In this document: positions 15,812-23,613 of the stretch, piece by piece
Layout: every line of letters begins with the position of its first letter
Numbering within the stretch: position 1 is the first letter of the stretch
NCBI RefSeq assembly: GCF_007754155.1
Contig: NZ_CP037423.1
Coordinates: forward strand, 9,172,938 to 9,236,937
Source: Stieleria neptunia
Lineage (GTDB): Bacteria; Planctomycetota; Planctomycetia; Pirellulales; Pirellulaceae
Length of the DNA stretch: 64,000 nucleotides
Direction: 5' to 3'
Notes under the pieces: model-generated
Seen by the model: the letters and a program-made list of their open reading frames with translations, nothing else
Told to the model about the DNA's origin: nothing
Database searches by the model: none
Translations under genes and position numbers: made by a program

Positions 15812-16215
15812 GATTCTTGTTCGGCTCGATGGCATGCGGACGCATGAGTTTTGTTGTCCGCGCCGTCCGCATTCCGGTGCCCCCGTGCATCCAGGTTCTC
15901 GGTCTTACGATACCGCATCCATTCTTTGTCCAGTCGCTTTAGTTCTTCGTCGGCGATGGCGTCAATCTTTTGCAGTGCGAAAAGAAGCGAGCGAGGCGAA
16001 ATTGGCGGCAACGTCATTGCGTGTTTCTTGCCGCAGGATCGACACGTCATCATCGGCGATCGAATGTCTCGTTGGTCTCGAATGTCTGATCGGAGGGACG
16101 TCATCCGCTCACAGAACGTGATGACTTCGCTCCAGTTTGGATTGTTGGACCAAAAGCGTTCCAGTTCGGCGAGCATTTCCGGAAACCAAGCTCGTTGGGC
16201 ATCGCCGGATGGCAT
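15805..16215 (-). CDS. Small protein with one CxxC knuckle, cassette gene
   Basis: The product is 136 residues from ATG 16215 (MPSGDAQRAWFPEMLAELER); the frame extends upstream to 16254 only through attC27. A central MTCRSCGKKHAMTLPPI holds one CxxC pair, possibly half of a zinc site, and is followed by a helical segment and a polar tail ending HRAEQESS. Function unknown. The stop TAA lies inside the attC26 high core. Confidence 0.6.
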   Translation of the reverse strand: MPSGDAQRAWFPEMLAELERFWSNNPNWSEVITFCERMTSLRSDIRDQRDIRSPMMTCRSCGKKHAMTLPPISPRSLLFALQKIDAIADEELKRLDKEWMRYRKTENLDARGHRNADGADNKTHASACHRAEQESS

Positions 16216-16234
16216 CGAGAATGTGTCCCTTTGA

Positions 16235-16327
16235 GTCGTAACGGTGGTGGTCACCGCGTCGGCGCGATGGACCTGAACTCGAAAACAAACTCAACTCGCC
16301 GACTGCGGTGCACCACTTAGTTCACGC
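16235..16327 (-). repeat. attC27
   Basis: The low core GTCGTAAC complements the attC26 high core; the high core is GTTCACGC. It belongs to the common subtype. Confidence 0.9.
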
Positions 16328-16919
16328 GTCCGGCCTCGACGACGGCTTGAGCCATCGTCGCTCTGTGCCAATGTACTCCATCGGAAGCGCCGAGGGAAAT
16401 TTCACTCCCCTTGCTGTACCGATTTCTTTTTGGGTTCGGGATGAAGCCCGGAGGGCTGGCACAATGCTTGCCGGTGGTGTCAGCCACCGGTATCGAAAGT
16501 ACGAATTTGCTGAGGCCTGGAAGGCCGGCACAATGGGTCTCCCGGTCCACTCCAAGCCCGGGCATTGTGTCGGCCCGCTGGGCCCTGGGTATTCCTTTGA
16601 ATCCTCCCCCGGTGGCTGACGCCACCGGCAGACACTCTACCGGCCCTCCGGGCCTGAAAGCCGTCCTCGTACTCAGCAACGCGGTACTCGTACTCCTACT
16701 CGAATCGACAGGCATTGGTTTGTCTTCATCAGCCGAGTCGACCGCGCACCTATCGAACCGTGACATCAAATGCGAATCTTAGGAAACAGAGGTCTGGTGA
16801 AATCAGATGGGCCGAGTTCAGCCACAACGTTCAGCACCGTGGCCGACCGATGTTGGTCTGTTTGCCATTCTATCGAGTACGAGTACCGGCTGACGCCGAA
16901 GTACGAGTACGATTCAGGA
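16328..16919. repeat. Repeated cassette module, copy 11, carrying an inserted repeat
   Basis: The hallmark (CCAATGTACTCCATCGGAAG) is at about 16370. About 260 bp (16407-16665) of CCGG-palindrome repeat interrupt it at the same point as in copy 3. The right half is the alternative type with the inverted GAGTACGAGTACC segment near 16876. Confidence 0.8.
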
Positions 16920-17014
16920 GCGTGAACGCTAGAAATCACGCGGGACGGGCGAAAGACGTGCAAGCAGACCAAATACCGCGACTCCCGTCCTCGCGTGCAT
17001 TTCATTGTTCTGCT
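16920..17014 (-). repeat. attC28
   Basis: The low core GCGTGAAC complements the attC27 high core; the high core is GTTCTGCT. Arms are AATCACGCGGGACGGGCG and CCCGTCCTCGCGTGCATTTC. Confidence 0.85.
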
Positions 17015-17021
17015 TGGCTCC

Positions 17022-17816
17022 TCACAGTTTCCCAAAGTCTGTGAAACGAATCAACTCACTGCAGTTTGAACAGGAAGCCAGTGTGATAATCTCGTGGAAA
17101 TAGTCCTCGGGATTATCGAACAGATGCAGCGATGATGGGTCGTCGTAACCAAGCTCGGCGGCATCCAAGAAGATATCAAAGTCCCAATATGAGAAGCCGA
17201 GGAAAAGTTTCATTCGCCGACCATCGCAGTTCGGGCATCGCAACTGTTTGCGCCTGCCGCTTCCTTTTGCGTGACGCCCAGGACCAAATCCGTTAGCGGC
17301 ATGATAGCCATGTAAATCTGTATCCAGAAACTCGAGTCTTTTTTGGCATGCTACACAACGCCAAGCCAGCGGAGATAGCATGCAGTTTTCTTCGGTGTCA
17401 GAAAAGTCTCGAAGGTAGTGCCCCAACACGACTCCGTGATCAGAACCGCAAGGGCAGGAAACGGAGTATATGGCGGTGTCGCCATTGGATTGAACGTCAA
17501 CGGATGTGATCGATGCCCTTAGATTGGAAATGCACCGAGGCGGTGTCGTAGTTACCCGTTTTTTGAGTTGGCGATAGAGCTCCGGTTCCGAGTCCAAGTC
17601 AAATTGCTTGTATTTGCGGTCGTTGCCAGTGGGGACCTCACGTCGCACGAAACTTGTATCGGCGTCATTGGTCGACGCCTCTGCTTCGTAGCGATAAAGG
17701 ACAGTAAAGCTATGGTGATCGCAATTGATACAGAGAGGCGGTGGATCGTCGTCAGGTTGGATCGTATTGCACTCCTGGCAAACGAGAACCAGGTCTTTTC
17801 CTCTGTTCCTGGGCAA
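17022..17816 (-). CDS. Multi-zinc-ribbon protein, cassette gene at the array end
   Basis: The product is 264 residues from a TTG at 17816; no in-frame ATG lies near. It has repeated CxxC pairs: CQECNTIQ and CINCDHH near the N-terminus, SCPCGSDHG in the middle, then CVACQKR, CPNCDGRR and CSNCSEL. They would form three zinc ribbons. Such proteins usually bind nucleic acid or act as scaffolds, but I cannot name a family. It is the largest cassette gene and the first in cassette orientation. Its start lies about 24 bp from the terminal site at 17840, the core of which complements the attC28 high core. Confidence 0.7.
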   Translation of the reverse strand: MPRNRGKDLVLVCQECNTIQPDDDPPPLCINCDHHSFTVLYRYEAEASTNDADTSFVRREVPTGNDRKYKQFDLDSEPELYRQLKKRVTTTPPRCISNLRASITSVDVQSNGDTAIYSVSCPCGSDHGVVLGHYLRDFSDTEENCMLSPLAWRCVACQKRLEFLDTDLHGYHAANGFGPGRHAKGSGRRKQLRCPNCDGRRMKLFLGFSYWDFDIFLDAAELGYDDPSSLHLFDNPEDYFHEIITLASCSNCSELIRFTDFGKL

Positions 17817-18113
17817 CGGCTAAATCCTCATTCTCATCGACAAGCAGAACGATTAATTATTGGTGGTCCGACCGAGGTAAAAAGCACATATTCCTCGGTT
17901 GGACTGCGGAATATCTCCCGCCACCCGATTCTACGGCACTCTACAGAGGGAGTCAAGTTGCACAGACGGCGCTGAGTTGGTCGCGTCGGCGAAACGCCGT
18001 TGAGCGGCGTCGCTTAGCATGAGCAACAGTTGGGACCATTGCTCATCAGGCAAGCAGACGACAGACGTCGATGATGCTGGCGTCGGCGAACTTGAAACGC
18101 CGCTGGCGCCATC
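17817..18113. other. Array boundary next to ppk
   Basis: A core AAGCAGAAC at 17840-17848 exactly complements the attC28 end GTTCTGCTT. It is followed by the palindrome GTCCGACCGAGG (17866-17877) and CCTCGGTTGGAC (17893-17904), but no clear high core. This may be a decayed attC or the place where attI would be. Beyond it is a hairpin around CGCCGTTGAGCGGCG near 17995, then the convergent-free 3-prime flank of ppk. No integrase gene is present. Confidence 0.5.
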
Positions 18114-20351
18114 TCAACTGCCCGCGCTGATCGGGCGGAATGTCGCTCGGCGGCTTGATTCGGCCTTCTTCCACGTGTTGACCACGCGGTCGTACAACAC
18201 GCGCTGGGAGCGCAGCGGAGGCTCGTCGCCCCGGTCCTGCAAACAATACTCCCCGTCGGGCATCATCTGCCAGCAGTTTGTGTTGTCGTCGAAATAGGTT
18301 TCCAACACCTCCTTCAACCGATCGCAGCATTTTCGATCCGCCACGGGTACCAACAACTCGACACGGCGATCCAAGTTACGCGTCATCCAGTCGGCACTGC
18401 CGATCAACAGTTTCTCGTCGCCGTCCTGGTGGAAACAGAAAATCCGCGCGTGCTCCAGGAACCGGTCGATGATCGAAATCACTTCGATCGTTTCGCTCAG
18501 GTTTTTCACGCCTGGGCGCAAACAACACTGACCACGGACGTTCAAGCGGATCTTCACCCCCGCGCGGCTGGCGCGATACAGCGCATCGATCACCTCGGGG
18601 TCGACCAGGGCGTTGAGTTTGGCGGTGATTTGCCCGCGGCCACCTTGCAGACTGCGCTGCGTTTCTTCTTCGATCAAATCCAGAAACCGGCGACGCATCG
18701 TGGTCGGTGCGGCGGCCAGCTCTTCCAACGCCCTGGGCTGGCTGGCGCCGGTGATCGCATTAAAAAAGTTCGTCGCGTCGCGGCCCAACACCTCGTCACA
18801 AGTCAGCAACGAAATGTCACTGTACAGCTTCGCCGTGGCCTCGTTGTAATTGCCGGTGCCGAAGTGCATGTAGCGGACGATGCCTTGAGGTTCACGGCGG
18901 ACGATGATGCACACCTTGGCATGCGTCTTCAGCCCGTGGATTCCATAGATGACCTGGACGCCGGCGCGTTCCATTTCTTTGGCCCATTCGATATTGCGAG
19001 CCTCGTCGAACCGGGCTTTCAACTCCACGATCGCGGTGACATACTTGCCGCGTTCGGCGGCGCGTTCCAGGGCCGCAACGACCGGGCTGTTTTTACTGGT
19101 CCGATACAACACCTGTTTGATCGCCAACACATCCGGATCCGCCGCGGCCTCCTCGATCAACCGCACCACGGAGTCGAATCGATCGTAGGGATGGACCATC
19201 AGCACATCGCCCGCCACGATCGTCGCGAACATCGACTCTTCCGGATCGATCCGCGGATGCGGCTTGGCCGGCCAGACCTCATCGCGGAGGTGATCGAAAC
19301 CCTCTTCCCCGTGCAGCGTGAACAGGAAACTCAGATCGATCGGACCGTCGATCGCGTACAGGTCTTCGGGGTGCAACTGGTGGACCTTCTGCAAAAACTC
19401 GACCGCCTCCGCACTGGCCGACGCTCCATATTCCAGACGAACGGGCCTGGCATAACGCCGGTTCTCCAAGATCTCTTCCATCCCGCCCAGCAGATCGCTG
19501 GCGGCGTCTTCGCGGAACTCGATGTCGGCGTTGCGGGTCAGGCGAAAGGGGACGCACTCGAGCACTTCGCGGCCGGGAAAGAACTCGTCGACAAAGTGTG
19601 CCGCCAAGCTCTCCAACAACACATAGCCGTGCCGTTTGTCGCCCGAGATCGGCAACACGCGTTGCAGCGATCGGCCCATCGGAATCAACGCGTATTCCGA
19701 CGTTTCCGCCGAGTCCGCGCCGTCAGCCGACTCCGGTCCGTCGCTCGCCTTGCCGAGTCGCGTTTCGGGATCCCGTTTCAGGCGGATGAACAAGTGCAAC
19801 CCCAGACCTTGCAGCAGCGGAAAGCTGTCCGCCGACACCGCTTGGGGCGAAAGCACGGGAAAGACATCGCGCCAAAAGCGGGCCGTCGCCGAGCCGTGTT
19901 CGGACTCACTGGCTTGCGTCAAATCGACTTCCGCAATTCCGGCGGACTCCAATTTGGGCTGCACCTCCTCGCGCAGCAATTGGTACTGCCGCGCGACGAT
20001 CTCGTGCCCCTTTTTGGCGACCGCTTGCAACTGTTCCACCGCCACCATACCGGCGGGATCCCGCTGGGTGGGGTTGCGTTGGTGCAAGATTTTCAGCCCG
20101 CCGACGCGGACCATCATGAATTCGTCCAGGTTGGAACTGGTGATGGCCAGGAACTTGGCGCGTTCGAGAATCGGCAGTTTGCCGTCGGCCGCCTGGGCCA
20201 AGACGCGTTGATTGAACGCCAGCCAGCTGAGTTCGCGGTTGAGAAAACGATCCTCCGGCAGCGGACGATCGATCAGTGCTTTGCGCGAGGCGGTTTTGGA
20301 CCTCGGTTTTCTCTTCTTTTCGCTTTTCGCCACTCGTTTTCCCGTGTCCAT
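18114..20351 (-). CDS. ppk1: Polyphosphate kinase 1
   Basis: The product is 745 residues from ATG 20351. It transfers the gamma phosphate of ATP to polyphosphate at the membrane or in the cytosol. The N-terminal domain begins RFLNRELSWLAFNQRVLAQA (about 35-54) with the diagnostic SSNLDEFMMVRVGGL. The catalytic half has IHGLKTHAKV at 471-480, in which His477 fits the autophosphorylated histidine, and a second phospholipase-D-like half with FHQDGDEKLLIGSADWM. The first 30 residues are Lys/Arg-rich and an acidic insertion (about 203-219) is unusual. It is the first chromosomal gene beyond the cassette array. Confidence 0.97.
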   Translation of the reverse strand: MDTGKRVAKSEKKRKPRSKTASRKALIDRPLPEDRFLNRELSWLAFNQRVLAQAADGKLPILERAKFLAITSSNLDEFMMVRVGGLKILHQRNPTQRDPAGMVAVEQLQAVAKKGHEIVARQYQLLREEVQPKLESAGIAEVDLTQASESEHGSATARFWRDVFPVLSPQAVSADSFPLLQGLGLHLFIRLKRDPETRLGKASDGPESADGADSAETSEYALIPMGRSLQRVLPISGDKRHGYVLLESLAAHFVDEFFPGREVLECVPFRLTRNADIEFREDAASDLLGGMEEILENRRYARPVRLEYGASASAEAVEFLQKVHQLHPEDLYAIDGPIDLSFLFTLHGEEGFDHLRDEVWPAKPHPRIDPEESMFATIVAGDVLMVHPYDRFDSVVRLIEEAAADPDVLAIKQVLYRTSKNSPVVAALERAAERGKYVTAIVELKARFDEARNIEWAKEMERAGVQVIYGIHGLKTHAKVCIIVRREPQGIVRYMHFGTGNYNEATAKLYSDISLLTCDEVLGRDATNFFNAITGASQPRALEELAAAPTTMRRRFLDLIEEETQRSLQGGRGQITAKLNALVDPEVIDALYRASRAGVKIRLNVRGQCCLRPGVKNLSETIEVISIIDRFLEHARIFCFHQDGDEKLLIGSADWMTRNLDRRVELLVPVADRKCCDRLKEVLETYFDDNTNCWQMMPDGEYCLQDRGDEPPLRSQRVLYDRVVNTWKKAESSRRATFRPISAGS

Positions 20352-20459
20352 GATTGCGTTGATCGTGCTGGGAACGTCCCCACCCCAGAATACGCGATCA
20401 GAGGATCACCAGAAATCACCCGCGGCGAAAATACGAGGTCGATCGCGTCCCGTCACCGA

Positions 20460-21404
20460 TCACTCGGCAATCACGTGCAACTGCGGTGGAGCGTCGCTGT
20501 AGAAATCGCCGTCGTAGAATTCATCTTCATCAATTTCCACGTCGTCATATTCGATGTCGATACCATCGCCTGGGCCTTCCGCAGGATTCCTCGAATCCGC
20601 GCTGATTCCGGTTACACGGAGGTGCTTGCCGTCGACGCGACGGAGCGATTCCCGTGGCACCGCCTGAGTGCCCAGCGAAGCGGACGCCAATGCTTCCTGC
20701 GATTGTCGCCGAAGCCGCTCGCGACGTTCAACAGACGTCATACCGGGAAACAGCCCGCGTCCCGGATAGCTCGACAAAACGGCCCCCAACAGCAGGATCA
20801 CCGCTGCGAGACCGACGTACGGGAGATGGTAGGTGGATCCGACCACTGCCACGCCCGCCAACAAGAATCCGATCAAGCCTTTGAGCACAAAACTTGACGC
20901 AGAACTGACCACTGCGGTCGCCAAACGCCCACGCCTATTGCGCGAAAATCGACCTCCGGCAGCCCCCAACGCACGAGTCAACCTGCCAAACAAACGCAGC
21001 CCCATAAACGCGACCACCAACATCGGCAGAGAGAGGGTTGCGTATCCCGAAAAGTCAGGCAGAAAAAGAAACAGGAACACCGCCGCCACACATAACACAG
21101 CGATGACACCGCGGATGGCGAGTCGCAGCTGAATGGAAGCTTCGAGCGTCAGAGCCGCTGTTGCCCGCCCGCAGGAACGGTTTGTCGGCGTAGCTGGCGC
21201 GCGAGACACGTGCGGCGGAGTTGACGCGGGCAAGACACCCGCCGCTGTGCGATTCCGTTCGCTGTTTGCGCTGCACTGGCTTTCCACTTGATTGATTACG
21301 CCCACGATCTGCACTCTCACTGCTGTTGCTTTCTTCTCCGGCCACCCCTCCCTGCAGAATCGCTTGCAGTCCTTCATCCCCGGCGTCCGTCCGACGGGTC
21401 GCAA
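20460..21404 (-). CDS. Membrane protein of unknown function
   Basis: The longest frame gives 314 residues. Two hydrophobic pairs are seen, near 95-132 (GVIAVLCVAAVFLFLFLP and ATLSLPMLVVAFMGLRLF) and near 172-212, followed by a basic loop (RREERLRRQ-like) and a very acidic C-terminal tail. The first 80 residues look unlike the rest. A neighbouring frame beginning MAGEESNSSESADRGRNQSS at about 21345, behind a GGAGGG Shine-Dalgarno sequence, reads like a better N-terminus, so the real start or an indel is in question. No family is recognised. Confidence 0.6.
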   Translation of the reverse strand: MRPVGRTPGMKDCKRFCREGWPEKKATAVRVQIVGVINQVESQCSANSERNRTAAGVLPASTPPHVSRAPATPTNRSCGRATAALTLEASIQLRLAIRGVIAVLCVAAVFLFLFLPDFSGYATLSLPMLVVAFMGLRLFGRLTRALGAAGGRFSRNRRGRLATAVVSSASSFVLKGLIGFLLAGVAVVGSTYHLPYVGLAAVILLLGAVLSSYPGRGLFPGMTSVERRERLRRQSQEALASASLGTQAVPRESLRRVDGKHLRVTGISADSRNPAEGPGDGIDIEYDDVEIDEDEFYDGDFYSDAPPQLHVIAE

Positions 21405-22096
21405 GCGTTGGGTGCGTTACGCACGTTTCGTGCCGAACGAACTAATGAGCCCCAGTTCCATTCCTCGCGAGAGGTGATCAATCCAGACGGAACATCAGTG
21501 TCGGATCGAGCGAGTGGGATAGGCTTCCAGCCTGTCATTCCAGCGTCGACAGGCTGGAAGCCTATCCCACTTCTTTTCCGTGCGTTGCTAAATGGCGGAG
21601 TTGATCGTAGCGCAAGACGCTTCGACTTTTACAGCGACTGCCCTCTCTGGCGTTTGCTCGCTGCGCAAACGCCCTCTCTCCCAGAGGGGGTTCTTCGCGG
21701 ATTTTAGTGGCTAACCGCTCAGGACCGAGGTTTTTCGAGGCATTGCTGCGATGTCCGAATGGGGAGAGCGAGGACAAACGCTCGGTTCAAACGCCCCTCC
21801 GCCGACACGGGGGCCGGCGGAGCGCTCGAAGCACCTTCGGCGCATCGCAGACCAGGTGATTCCTTGGCGGGTTGCTCCTCAACAGAGCCCGCCTCCGCTT
21901 CACCTGGCTTCGCCATCCTACCGAACAGAACCATCGGACATCGCAGTCATCCCTCAAAAAACCTTCCCCGAGTATTCGAGAGCAGCCACTAAACTCGCGG
22001 AAGTACCCAGGGGGAGAGAAACGAAATCGGTTGCCCGATCAACGCGATGACGGACTCAGTCGCTTAGGATTGTCACCATCGACGCGACAGCACGCG
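21405..22096. other. Repeat-rich intergenic region of 692 bp
   Basis: It holds a REP-like palindrome (21513-21572), an inverted pair around GACTGCCCTCTCTGGCG and CGCCCTCTCTCCCAGAGGG near 21638-21695, and a segment near 21755-21860 with many short palindromes. I see no gene; the open frames here are short and repetitive. Confidence 0.6.
21513..21572. repeat. REP-like palindrome, copy 1
   Basis: The left arm begins GTGGGATAGGCTTCCAGCCT and is answered by AGGCTGGAAGCCTATCCCAC, with a short spacer. The flank AACGCACGGAAAA next to it also occurs beside copy 2 at 23506. Confidence 0.9.
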
Positions 22097-23155
22097 TCAG
22101 TTGGACGATGCCGTTGTCACCGTCGCCGTGACCACTTCACCGTCGGCCGATGCCGCGGGTTCTTCCGCCAACTGTTCTTCGACAGGTTCACCTTCGGTTC
22201 CCAACAGGATCCGGAAGGCCTTGGGATAGAAATCCTTGCCATAGGTCATCTCACCGCCCTGGTGCCCAACCGCGCCAACCATTCCCGCGACGACCAACAG
22301 TCCGATCTTCCAGGTACGTTCCAGCTTGCTATTTTTCGACGCCAGACCGCGCAGCGCGATGATCGCCAACACGCCCGAGGTGACCGCCACGATCACACCG
22401 CTCCAACGATGCCAGAAGACTTCGCTGTCCATGTCGACTTTGGTCCACGATCCGTAGCCCTTCTCGATCGCGAACGACCATCCCATCGCGGTTGACGCGA
22501 TCGCCATCAACGATCCCAACAACAGACACGCCAAAGGGATCTGCTGCCCCAGGCTCGGCCACTTCCATCCTAACACGACGAACAAGGCACCGAACAGCAA
22601 CAGCGCGATCGGGAAGTGAACGGTGGCCGGATGCAAGAATCCTTGGAATGCCCAGACGCGATCGATCAGCGACTTGGGCATTTCGGCGATCGGCTCGGCG
22701 ATCGCTTGTTCGCCCTCCTCCTCCGCAGACACCTCGACGATCGCGACGTCTTCGGGCCAGTGGGCACCTTCGTCGATCCAGACGCGAATCATCGACAACT
22801 CGTGCGGCGACATCGGGCCTCCCTTGGACGGGGGCGGCATCAGCATGTCGGGATCATCCGAAAGCATGTAATCGGCCAGCACCGTGCTGTACTCGGCGTC
22901 CTCCGGTTCGACGTACGACAAAAACGTCTCGGCGTCATCGACGCGAAAATCGCCCTTGGCTTCGTCTTCGTTGTGGCACTCCAAACACCTCGCCCGCAAG
23001 ATCGGAACGATGTCGCGTTGGAAGTTGACGATCCGTCCTTCCTCGTCCACCGCGGTGCGTTCCTGAGCCTTCAGGGAGCTGACGTCGACAAGGATCGCCA
23101 CACTGCACGCAGCTAGAACGAGGCGGATCGGGAAACGCATGAATATGGACATCGC
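22097..23155 (-). CDS. Membrane-anchored cytochrome c with DUF2231 domain
   Basis: The product is 352 residues from ATG 23155 (MSIFMRFPIRLVLAACSVAI), a signal peptide. The segment FQRDIVPILRARCLECHNED carries the single haem motif CLECH, followed by DMLMPPPSKGGPMSPHELSM with the distal Met expected for a planctomycete-type cytochrome c (PSCyt1-like). A four-span C-terminal part beginning LHPATVHFPIALLLFGALF matches DUF2231, with conserved His residues in the membrane that could bind haem. I infer a periplasmic electron-transfer role. Longer upstream frame residues look non-coding. Confidence 0.8.
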   Translation of the reverse strand, partial: AMSIFMRFPIRLVLAACSVAILVDVSSLKAQERTAVDEEGRIVNFQRDIVPILRARCLECHNEDEAKGDFRVDDAETFLSYVEPEDAEYSTVLADYMLSDDPDMLMPPPSKGGPMSPHELSMIRVWIDEGAHWPEDVAIVEVSAEEEGEQAIAEPIAEMPKSLIDRVWAFQGFLHPATVHFPIALLLFGALFVVLGWKWPSLGQQIPLACLLLGSLMAIASTAMGWSFAIEKGYGSWTKVDMDSEVFWHRWSGVIVAVTSGVLAIIALRGLASKNSKLERTWKIGLLVVAGMVGAVGHQGGEMTYGKDFYPKAFRILLGTEGEPVEEQLAEEPAASADGEVVTATVTTASSN

Positions 23156-23613
23156 GTTTGTTTCTCCAAAACGAGAACGGCACCCAATGCCCCGCCATTT
23201 CCGTCCTGCTGAACACGTGCGCCGTCTCCGCCCCAAGGGTGCGGATGGCGCCGAGTTCCGGGCGACGTGAAAGTGCGGGAGCGAAACGGTGGTCGTTGTC
23301 GGAAAAAGCGGGTGGTAGGGGGAGGCGGGACCGGCCGGCCGGCGTGATACGTGGTGCGATGCGGCGGTGCCTGGGGCAACCCCGAATGGCGATCAAGACC
23401 GGCCGGTGAATCCGAGATTGCGCAAGGGCGATAACAGCGGACACGCCCCCATTATGACACACGACGGCCCCGGTTCCAATCACTCGTGCTTCGTCACACG
23501 TAGCAACGCACGGAAAATAAGTGGGACAGGCTTCCAGGCTCGTCGATGCTGAAATGACAGGCTGGAAGCCTATCCCACTTCAAGAGATCCGACACATCGA
23601 TTCCGCTCGGTCC
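23156..23613. other. Intergenic region with REP-like copy 2
   Basis: This 458-bp stretch precedes the cytochrome gene and follows the sigma-like gene. It contains the palindrome at 23519-23580 and GCCGGCCGGCG near 23334. No gene is seen. Confidence 0.6.
23519..23580. repeat. REP-like palindrome, copy 2
   Basis: It begins GTGGGACAGGCTTCCAGGCT and ends AGGCTGGAAGCCTATCCCAC, just downstream of the stop of the gene at 23614-24336. Confidence 0.9.

Larger units (their letters stand above)
1..17920 (-). mobile_element. Integron cassette array lacking a visible integrase (CALIN-like)
   Basis: Twenty-eight attC-like palindromes plus a terminal site lie between 717 and 17920, spaced 0.3-1.6 kb apart, each separating one short gene or one repeated module. 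Genes run on the minus strand with stops next to or inside the high-coordinate core of the attC on their left, as expected for cassettes made of gene plus 3-prime attC. The core opening a cassette complements the one closing it in 19 of 28 intervals, for example GTTATCGC at 1282 with GCGATAAC at 1683, and GTTACCCG at 8931 with CGGGTAAC at 9360. No tyrosine recombinase is encoded in the window. The array continues past position 1. Confidence 0.85.

Noticed and set aside
717..17014. CRISPR array
   Set aside because: The repeats are imperfect palindromes of 70-200 bp with unequal gene-sized spacers and variable arms, not short identical repeats with 30-40 bp spacers, and no cas gene is present.
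17866..17904. Rho-independent terminator
   Set aside because: The hairpin is good but no T-run follows on either strand; its place at the array end makes an att-site remnant more likely.
18429..20897. Long open frame on plus opposite ppk1
   Set aside because: It is the antisense shadow of ppk1 in a high-GC genome: composition is His/Arg/Gln-rich and ppk1 motifs are complete on minus.
21719..21934. 71-residue minus-strand frame in the intergenic region
   Set aside because: It lies in repeat DNA, with low-complexity Ser/Pro/Ala content and no context as a gene.
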